Positions 35,810-41,280 of a DNA stretch of 41,280 nt are shown piece after piece. The stretch covers positions 1-41,280 of the forward strand of contig JAJXWR010000011.1 of NCBI GenBank assembly GCA_021781515.1, written 5' to 3'. Under the pieces are notes generated by a model. The model did not search any database. It saw only the letters and a program-made list of their open reading frames with translations, and was not told where the DNA came from. Source of the DNA: Pseudomonadota bacterium (lineage in GTDB: Bacteria > Pseudomonadota > Gammaproteobacteria > Pseudomonadales > Moraxellaceae). The translations under genes and the position numbers were made by a program. Position 1 is the stretch's first letter. Every line of letters begins with the position of its first letter.

Positions 35810-37417
35810 TTGCCTGTCAACGCTGAGTCTCGTGTCGTCAAACCCCGCCGTCTCTGGCGATCTACGTTAATATTGAGTGCCATGACCATGATGTCCCGGG
35901 TGGCCGGGATGATTCGTGATATGGTTTTTCTGGACATGTTTGGCGCTAATGCCATGATGGACGCTTTTTTGGTGGCGTTTCGTATCCCTAATTTTTTTAG
36001 AAGGTTGTTTGCTGAAGGGGCGTTTGCACAGGCGTTTGTTCCGGTACTGGCGGAATACCGGGTGCAACGGGGGGATGTGGCGGTCAAGGAGTTGATCAAT
36101 AAAGTGGCCAGTGCGTTGTCGCTGGTGCTGGGTGGGTTGGCGTTATTTGCCATGTTGGGGTCGCCCTGGATTATCAGGCTGTTCGCCCCTGGCTATCTGC
36201 ATGATCCGGTGCGTTATTCCTTGGCCAGTTCAATGTTGCGTCTGACTTTTCCGTATCTGCCACTGATTTCGTTGACGGCGTTGTCCGGGGCTATTCTCAA
36301 CAGTTATGAGCGATTTTGGGTGGCGGGGTTTACCCCGGTGTTATTGAATCTGTCGATGATTGCGGCAGCGGTCTGGCTGTGTCCGCATTTACAGATTCCG
36401 GTGACGGGTCTGGCCTGGGGGGTACTGTGTGCTGGAGTGATTCAACTGTTATTTCAGATTCCTTTTCTGATGCAGATCCGTTTGCTGCCGCACTGGCACC
36501 TGGACTGGCAGGATGCGGGTGTGCGACGCATCCTGCGCCTGATGATCCCAGCCCTGTTTGGGGTATCGGTGAGCCAGATCAATTTACTGCTCGATACCAT
36601 TTTGGCGACGTTTTTGCCGGCAGGTTCAGTGTCCTGGCTGTATACGGCTGAACGTCTGACAGAATTACCGTTAGGGCTGATTGGTATTGCAGTGGCGACG
36701 GTCATTTTGCCGTCTTTGTCGCATCGTCATGCAGAAGATAATGCGCAGGGCTTTGCCGCAACGCTGGATTGGGCGCTCAGAGTCGTCGTGATGGTTGGGG
36801 TGCCGGCTTCTCTGGCCATGTTGGTGCTGGCGCAACCGTTATTGGCAACGTTGTTTTTGCATGGCCAGTTTCAGCCCGTTGCCGTACACAAGTCAGCACA
36901 GGCACTGCAGGCGCTTTCAGGGGGGATTCTGGCTTTTATGCTGATCAAAGTACTGGCGCCGGGGTTTTATTCCAGGCAGGATACACGTTCGCCTGTGCGC
37001 ATTGGTATTCTCGCCATGGTTGCCAACATGGTATTTAATCTGCTGCTGGTCTGGCACTTCAAACATGTTGGCCTGGCGTTAGCCAGCACATTATCAGGTT
37101 TTCTCAATGCCAGTCTGTTATATATGGGGTTGAGAAAAAAACAGGTCTATCGTTTTCAGGGCCACTGGCGTTTATTACTGTTGCGTTTTGCCGCCGGTAA
37201 TGTGGCAATGGTGTCGTTTCTTATCCTGATTTTGCAACATATTGGAGATGACTTCTGGCTACGCCCGGGGTGGCATTTGAAATTACCGGTATTATTGGGG
37301 CTGATTATGGTCGGGGTGTTTATTTATTTTGCGGTATTAATCATGTTGGGACTCAGGCCATGGCATCTGGCGCATGAACATCAGGAGCCTGCATCTCTGG
37401 ATCATATCGGGAATTAA
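35810..37417 (+). CDS. murJ: Lipid II flippase MurJ (MviN)
   Basis: Moves lipid II across the inner membrane for peptidoglycan synthesis. The 535 residues form about 14 hydrophobic segments. Family motifs are SAMTMMSRVAGMIRDM, MMDAFLVAFRIPNFFRRLFAEGAFAQAFVPVLAEY (in two pieces: DAFLVAFRIPNFFRRLF and AEGAFAQAFVPVL), and LYTAERLTELPLG-type SWLYTAERLTELPLGLIG. The start is taken as TTG 35810 (MPVNAESRVVKPRR); the Shine-Dalgarno is weak and the start could be slightly different. murJ near rpsT is common in gammaproteobacteria, though here a lipoprotein gene is interposed. Confidence 0.95.
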   Translation: MPVNAESRVVKPRRLWRSTLILSAMTMMSRVAGMIRDMVFLDMFGANAMMDAFLVAFRIPNFFRRLFAEGAFAQAFVPVLAEYRVQRGDVAVKELINKVASALSLVLGGLALFAMLGSPWIIRLFAPGYLHDPVRYSLASSMLRLTFPYLPLISLTALSGAILNSYERFWVAGFTPVLLNLSMIAAAVWLCPHLQIPVTGLAWGVLCAGVIQLLFQIPFLMQIRLLPHWHLDWQDAGVRRILRLMIPALFGVSVSQINLLLDTILATFLPAGSVSWLYTAERLTELPLGLIGIAVATVILPSLSHRHAEDNAQGFAATLDWALRVVVMVGVPASLAMLVLAQPLLATLFLHGQFQPVAVHKSAQALQALSGGILAFMLIKVLAPGFYSRQDTRSPVRIGILAMVANMVFNLLLVWHFKHVGLALASTLSGFLNASLLYMGLRKKQVYRFQGHWRLLLLRFAAGNVAMVSFLILILQHIGDDFWLRPGWHLKLPVLLGLIMVGVFIYFAVLIMLGLRPWHLAHEHQEPASLDHIGN

Positions 37418-37426
37418 TTCAGAGTG

Positions 37427-37462
37427 GCTGATAATTCACAGAATACGGGTTGGCTTATCAGC
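37427..37462 (+). terminator. Inverted repeat after murJ
   Basis: GCTGATAA (37427-37434) pairs with TTATCAGC (37455-37462), 20-nt loop, starting 10 nt after the murJ stop. No T-run follows, so it is a weak terminator candidate. Confidence 0.4.
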
Positions 37463-37493
37463 GATCAAATGCGTATTTGCGATTTCAGGTAAC

Positions 37494-37563
37494 TCGTATT
37501 AAATATATTTAACCTCGTAAAGCCGTCGTAAATGCGTGTGTTATGGTGAGGACTGTGTATGAT
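37494..37563 (+). promoter_or_regulatory. Promoter region of the two-component operon with TCGTA boxes
   Basis: TCGTA occurs three times in the same orientation at 37494, 37515 and 37526, spaced 21 and 11 bp, i.e. two and one helical turns. A TTAAATATATTTAA palindrome (37499-37512) lies between the first two. The best -10 is TATGAT (37558-37563), without a recognisable -35, as expected for an activator-dependent promoter. OmpR-family regulators bind tandem direct repeats ~11 bp apart; autoregulation is inference. Confidence 0.5.
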
Positions 37564-37602
37564 AGTGCGTATGCATGACTGTGAATAAAGGGGGGAGCTT
37601 TT

Positions 37603-38283
37603 ATGGCACGAGTGTTGGTGATCGAAGACGATCAACAGACGGCAGTCGAGATGATTGATGAGTTGCAGCGCCAGGGGTTTACGGCAGAGCATGCGGACAA
37701 TGGCAAGTTGGGTCTGCAACGGGCGATGTCTGATGAATTTGATGTATTGACGGTAGACCGGATGTTGCCGGATACCGACGGCCTGACCGTGGTTAGTTCG
37801 CTGCGAGCGCGAGGGAAAAATCTGCCAGTGCTGATGATTAGTGCCCTGAGTGATATTGATGAGCGGATACGCGGGCTTCGTTCGGGGGGGGATGATTATC
37901 TGACCAAGCCTTTCGCCCCGGAAGAAATGATCGCACGTATTGAGGTATTGCTGCGGCGAACGGCTACAGAAGTACAGGTAAACCGGCTGCGTATCGCTGA
38001 TGTGGAACTGGATATCATCCGGCGTACCGCCATGCGTCAGGGGGAAGATCTGGATTTGATGCCCACTGAATACAAACTACTCGAATTTTTAATGCGTAAC
38101 AGTGGTCAGGTAGTGACTCGTACCATGATTTTTGAGGCCGTGTGGAACTATCACTTTGATCCGGGAACGAATGTGATTGATGTCCATGTCGGTCGGCTCA
38201 GGAAAAAAATTGATCCACCCGGCGTGTTGCCGTTGATTAAAACGGTGCGGGGAGCAGGGTATCGCTTTAGTGAAACCCGCTAA
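37603..38283 (+). CDS. OmpR-family response regulator
   Basis: Two-component response regulator, 226 residues. The receiver domain (1-~118) has the acidic pair Glu8/Asp9 with Asp10, the phosphoacceptor Asp52 in LTVDRMLPDTDG, the switch Ser80 and Lys102 in YLTKPF. The C-terminal winged helix (~125-224) has MPTEYKLLEFLMRNSGQVVTR and the recognition region VIDVHVGRLRKKID. GGGGGGAG lies 6 nt before the ATG. It is 30 nt upstream of its sensor kinase. The target genes are unknown. Confidence 0.93.
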   Translation: MARVLVIEDDQQTAVEMIDELQRQGFTAEHADNGKLGLQRAMSDEFDVLTVDRMLPDTDGLTVVSSLRARGKNLPVLMISALSDIDERIRGLRSGGDDYLTKPFAPEEMIARIEVLLRRTATEVQVNRLRIADVELDIIRRTAMRQGEDLDLMPTEYKLLEFLMRNSGQVVTRTMIFEAVWNYHFDPGTNVIDVHVGRLRKKIDPPGVLPLIKTVRGAGYRFSETR

Positions 38284-38313
38284 AAAGTCGTTATAAAAAA
38301 GTTAATTAAAAAC

Positions 38314-39735
38314 ATGATTGATCGTCAAACCATGAATGTCGCCAAGTATTGGCATACGACGGCATTTCGTCTGGTGCTGGTGTATGGAGCCTTGTTCTTA
38401 ACGACCGTGATGTTGCTCATGGGGCTGGTGTATTGGCGTACTGTCGGTTATCTGGCCGGTCAGATTGAATATGCTATCCAGCTGCGAATGCATCAGCTGG
38501 AACGTCTGGATGATGCATCGATGCGTCAGGCGGTTTATGGTCTAACTCGTCGTGATCTGTTGCATCAGGGTATCTATGGGTATTTTACCACTTCAGGACA
38601 GTGGGAGGCAGGCAATCTGGCTTCGGTGCCCCAGGGCATTAACTGGACACAGCATCTGGTGGAAAGTACTTATGAACTACGCAGCGAGTTTTATGACAAG
38701 GATGTCTTGCAGCCAGTGCATGAAGCCATTTTTCTGGCAACGCGGACGCCGCAGGGGAATTTCCTGATTGTCGGGCGTAATGTGGCGGCATTCAAGCATT
38801 TCCGGCTTATTGTAGAGGAAGCGCTGCTTGAAGGTGGATTGCTGGTCATTGTTCTGGGTTTACTGGTCAGTCTGGTACCTTCTTTGGGGGCGTTGCGTCG
38901 GGTGCGGCGACTGACACAGCGGTGCGAGCAGATTGCCCAGGGGGTATTTGCAGTACGACTGGAGGTCTCAGAGAAGAACGATGAGTTGGATATGTTGGCC
39001 TCAGTGGTCAATGTGATGCTGGATCGGGTAGAGCAATTGATGGATGAGGTGAGAAACGTCTGTAATAACATTGCTCATGATCTGCGCACCCCGATGACGC
39101 GGCTGCGTTCGCGGTTGCATCGTCTGCAACTGGTGGTGCCGGCGAATAATGCAGAAGAAGTAGAGGAAGTTTTACGTGAAACGGATGTGGTGCTTGGGCG
39201 TTTCCGGGCACTGTTGCGTATTGCGGAAATTGAAAGTCATAAACGTCGCTCGGCCTTCGGACTGGTATCACTTGGTGACTTATTGCAGCGGTTATTTGAA
39301 TTCTATGGACCGCTGACCGAAGAACGTCAGGTGCAACTGGAGATCAAAGCGAGTGTTAGCGCCCAGGTAATGGCGGATGAGGAACTGCTTTTTGAAGCAA
39401 TGGCCAATATTCTGGATAATGCCATTCGTTATTCACCGACGAACGGTAAAATCCGGGTGCAACTTTATAAAAAACAGGAGAGGCTGTTGCTGGATGTGTC
39501 CGATGAGGGCCCGGGAATACCGGAACACGAACGTCGGGCCGTTTTGAAACGCTACTACCGGGGAGATTCCGCTTCCGGCCTGGATGGACAAGGTTTGGGT
39601 TTGAGTATTGTGACGGCAGTGATGAATCTGCATGGGTTTGAATTTTCTTTTGAGGAAGCCAGCAAGGGTGCACTGGCCCGGGTGTGTTTTCCCTCGCTGG
39701 TGATTGGTCAGTCATCCGCTCAGACAGAACTATAG
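38314..39735 (+). CDS. Sensor histidine kinase
   Basis: A 473-residue inner-membrane kinase, partner of the preceding regulator. A first membrane segment (about 16-45) is followed by a periplasmic sensor region (~46-165), a second segment (about 170-192) and a HAMP domain (LRRVRRLTQRCEQIAQGVFAV onward). The dimerisation domain has His255 in NNIAHDLRTPMTRLRSR. The catalytic domain shows the N box NILDNAIRYSP, G1 DEGPGIP and G2 GQGLGLSIV. The sensor region is not recognisable, so the signal is unknown. The gene is convergent with the glycine-zipper gene. Confidence 0.93.
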   Translation: MIDRQTMNVAKYWHTTAFRLVLVYGALFLTTVMLLMGLVYWRTVGYLAGQIEYAIQLRMHQLERLDDASMRQAVYGLTRRDLLHQGIYGYFTTSGQWEAGNLASVPQGINWTQHLVESTYELRSEFYDKDVLQPVHEAIFLATRTPQGNFLIVGRNVAAFKHFRLIVEEALLEGGLLVIVLGLLVSLVPSLGALRRVRRLTQRCEQIAQGVFAVRLEVSEKNDELDMLASVVNVMLDRVEQLMDEVRNVCNNIAHDLRTPMTRLRSRLHRLQLVVPANNAEEVEEVLRETDVVLGRFRALLRIAEIESHKRRSAFGLVSLGDLLQRLFEFYGPLTEERQVQLEIKASVSAQVMADEELLFEAMANILDNAIRYSPTNGKIRVQLYKKQERLLLDVSDEGPGIPEHERRAVLKRYYRGDSASGLDGQGLGLSIVTAVMNLHGFEFSFEEASKGALARVCFPSLVIGQSSAQTEL

Positions 39736-39780
39736 CGGTTGCGGATTCTCTTTCACTGACCAATAGTGTGAGCGCAAGCC

Positions 39781-39811
39781 TAATGGGCTAACTGGAATGC
39801 TTAGCCCATTA
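39781..39811. terminator. Hairpin between convergent kinase and glycine-zipper genes
   Basis: A perfect 11-bp inverted repeat TAATGGGCTAA (39781-39791) / TTAGCCCATTA (39801-39811), 9-nt loop, centred between the two convergent genes. It lacks strong T-runs, so a bidirectional terminator role is likely but not proven. Confidence 0.6.
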
Positions 39812-39843
39812 AATGAGTTACTTGCCTGAGCGGCCGCTAGTAA

Positions 39844-40563
39844 TTAGCGGGGGATGATTTGGGTACCATTAACTCGCACTGGTTCACCTTGAGCGAGGTT
39901 GGGTTGATTTTGCAGGGTGATTTCATGACGTGAACCGTTTTCCATCTGCAGCGCCACGATCCAGACCTTGTTGGCCCGTTCGTGTTCTTCCACTTTGTTG
40001 CCAGCAAACATGCCACCCAGTGCCCCCAGTACAGTCGCCACGGTGCGGCCATTTCCCTGACCCATCTGGTGTCCCAACACACCACCGGCGACACCACCGG
40101 CTACTGCACCCAAGCCACTGTCCTTGCTGCCGGCTACGGTTTCTTCACGGATACTGCTAATAACGCCACAATTCGGGCAAGGGGGTGGTGCCTGTGTCTG
40201 TAAGGCGGCGGGTGTCATGCCCATTGGCTGCTGGTACGGAGACACGTCCTGCGCTGTATGAAGTGAGTCACCGGTACGATATGGCATGTGGTTACGTTCT
40301 CTTTCTTCCCTTTCTGCTCTTTCTCTTTCTCTGTAAGAGGCATTCGCATGGTTACTAGTGGGGGGCATTGTCGAAGATGGAGCCTCTGTAGAGGCGGAGT
40401 TTGGCATGGTCTGTGCCGAAGGTGCATCAGTGTTTGCTGTATGCAGCCAGCCCATCTGTCGGGAGACGACTACGCCGCTGGCAACAATGACACTGCCCAT
40501 GGCAATGGCCATTAAAGGGTTCATACTTCCTTTTTGAAGTACACGGGTAAATCGGTTACGCAT
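39844..40563 (-). CDS. Membrane-anchored glycine-zipper protein (SlyB-like C-terminal domain)
   Basis: The start MRNRFTRVLQKGS at 40563 (GGGGAA upstream) gives 239 residues. An N-terminal membrane anchor (about 14-38) is followed by a Ser/Thr/Pro-rich stretch, a highly charged Arg/Glu segment (YRERERAEREERERN), and PPPCPNCG, a CxxC pair. The C-terminal half is a glycine-zipper domain (GLGAVAGGVAGGVLGHQMG and VLGALGGMFAGNKVEEHE) like that of SlyB/PcpY-type outer-membrane proteins, then a small beta region ending QGEPVRVNGTQIIPR. No lipobox is seen. Probably envelope-associated; precise role unknown. Confidence 0.75.
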   Translation of the reverse strand: MRNRFTRVLQKGSMNPLMAIAMGSVIVASGVVVSRQMGWLHTANTDAPSAQTMPNSASTEAPSSTMPPTSNHANASYRERERAEREERERNHMPYRTGDSLHTAQDVSPYQQPMGMTPAALQTQAPPPCPNCGVISSIREETVAGSKDSGLGAVAGGVAGGVLGHQMGQGNGRTVATVLGALGGMFAGNKVEEHERANKVWIVALQMENGSRHEITLQNQPNLAQGEPVRVNGTQIIPR

Positions 40564-40610
40564 AGTGTATTCCCCAGAACATGGCAAAAAACGAAAACAG
40601 CAAAATATTC

Positions 40611-40691
40611 AGAACAGGACAGCGTCTGTTCTAGTGCGGCACCTAGACTAAATGAATTTTGGCCATAATGCTAGTTAATCGCTGGCATTAT
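40611..40691. other. Two inverted repeats between divergent genes
   Basis: AGAACAG (40611-40617) / CTGTTCT (40626-40632), and ATAATGCTAG (40665-40674) / CTGGCATTAT (40682-40691), ten positions with one T-G pair and a 7-nt loop. A TATAGT at 40691-40696 could be a -10 box for the acyl-CoA-binding protein, which would place the second repeat over its promoter. Operator function is inference. Confidence 0.5.
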
Positions 40692-40843
40692 ATAGTAGAT
40701 TGCGAATTACATCACAAAAGTATGGGGAGTGCCACGGAGGTGGGAAATTGGGTTCAAGCGGTATTAGCTGTTGCCCAAGTTTCAGGCAGCGACTATGATA
40801 ACTGCTTCGGTGATTCCCGCCATGTCTGAGAGAGGAGTGATGT

Positions 40844-41101
40844 ATGAGCGCTTTTGAACAAGCCCAGAAAGATGTAAAAACCTTGAGCCATCGTCCGGAT
40901 AATGATGAAATGCTGGCGCTTTACGCACACTATAAACAGGCGACTGATGGGGATGCACACGGGGATCGTCCTGGTTTGTTCGATCTGGTCGGTCGCGCAA
41001 AATTTGACGCATGGAGTGCACTTAAAGGCATGACAAAAGCCGATGCAGAAGCGGCTTATATAAAGAAAGTCGAGAAGCTGCTGGCGGCTGATCGTCGCTG
41101 A
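40844..41101 (+). CDS. Acyl-CoA-binding protein
   Basis: Small cytoplasmic carrier of long-chain acyl-CoA esters, 85 residues, four-helix bundle in pattern. Family motifs are MLALYAHYKQATDGDAHGDRP (in parts LALYAHYKQATDGD), FDLVGRAKFDAWSALKGMTKAD and AAYIKKVEKL. GAGAGGAG sits 7 nt before the ATG. It is an isolated gene between the glycine-zipper gene (divergent) and an IS607 element. Bacterial members are scattered, so transfer is possible but not shown by the sequence. Confidence 0.92.
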   Translation: MSAFEQAQKDVKTLSHRPDNDEMLALYAHYKQATDGDAHGDRPGLFDLVGRAKFDAWSALKGMTKADAEAAYIKKVEKLLAADRR

Positions 41102-41196
41102 ATACTGATCTGGCGCATTTTCAGCCGTGTATTGCACTGGAGCAATTAACTGATGCTTGATATTTGCACATACCTACCTATCTATAATTACTTCCT

Positions 41197-41280
41197 ATGA
41201 GCAAGCAATATCGGATATACGAATTCGCCCAACGTATCGGTCGAGCGACAAGTACGATTCGTCGCTGGGAACGGGAGGGC
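41197..41280 (+). mobile_element. IS607-family serine recombinase, N-terminus (cut by window edge)
   Basis: The last 28 codons of the window read MSKQYRIYEFAQRIGRAT then STIRRWEREG, the MerR-like helix-turn-helix that opens IS607 TnpA proteins, which are small serine recombinases. The frame is open to the edge. TATAAT at 41183-41188 ends 8 nt before the ATG, with no ribosome site, so the message may be nearly leaderless. IS607 elements lack inverted repeats, so the left end, somewhere in 41102-41196, cannot be placed. A MerR-type regulator is the alternative reading. Confidence 0.8.

Noticed and set aside
40611-40632. LexA-type SOS box
   Set aside because: The half-sites are in the opposite order (ACAG-N8-CTGT rather than CTGT-N8-ACAG).

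Overview
This window is a chromosomal stretch from a gammaproteobacterium. The order folP-glmM-tpiA-secG-tRNA-Leu-tRNA-fMet-rimP-nusA-infB-rbfA-truB-rpsO-pnp, a ppx gene divergent from trxA-rho, glyA-nrdR-ribD-ribE-ribB(A)-ribH-nusB-thiL-pgpA-ribA facing dxs-ispA-xseB, and rpsT divergent from murJ all recall the Pseudomonas-type layout rather than the enteric one. The genus cannot be fixed from the sequence alone. Most of the window is conserved housekeeping DNA; the less ordinary parts are islands between these blocks.

Layout. 1-3022: end of folP, then glmM, tpiA, secG and tRNA-Leu(GAG). 3125-12276: initiator tRNA with a strong promoter and terminator, then the transcription/translation operon rimP to pnp, with structured leaders before rpsO and pnp. 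12459-14663: an accessory pair, a TatT-like lipoprotein and an AdeT/DctP-like periplasmic binding protein, closed by a strong terminator. 14811-15185: RNase P RNA. 15405-17353: a PhaC-like synthase and the peptidoglycan editing factor PgeF, convergent with rho (minus) and trxA (minus). 19432-28825: ppx, then glyA, nrdR and the riboflavin block with nusB, thiL and pgpA. 28836-33002 (minus): an unknown cysteine-rich exported protein, xseB, ispA and dxs in one transcription direction. 33242-33505 (minus): rpsT with a TTG start. 33915-35609 (minus): a surface-type lipoprotein with a 15-copy 9-bp repeat and seven propeller-like repeats. 35810-39735: murJ and an OmpR/EnvZ-type two-component system. 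39844-41280: a glycine-zipper protein (minus), an acyl-CoA-binding protein and the beginning of an IS607-type recombinase cut by the window edge.

How the genes fit together. The window covers central envelope and nucleotide metabolism (glmM, murJ, pgeF, ispA, dxs), ribosome and transcription factors (rimP, nusA, nusB, infB, rbfA, rho) and a nearly complete riboflavin pathway. The RibA half of the fused RibB protein has lost its zinc and catalytic residues, and an intact stand-alone RibA lies a few genes downstream.

The points most worth pursuing are: (1) the FNR-box-preceded propeller lipoprotein with a variable-length Ser/Thr linker; (2) the TatT/AdeT-like pair with no membrane subunits; (3) three TCGTA repeats in helical phase before the two-component operon; (4) an initiator tRNA with a U-U rather than C-A 1:72 mismatch; (5) a recurring pattern of 14-16 bp tandem duplications just upstream of, or at the start of, genes; (6) a 400-bp gene-free gap with two strong hairpins and a promoter-like sequence. 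I did not find CRISPR arrays, prophage genes or a recognisable defence system.
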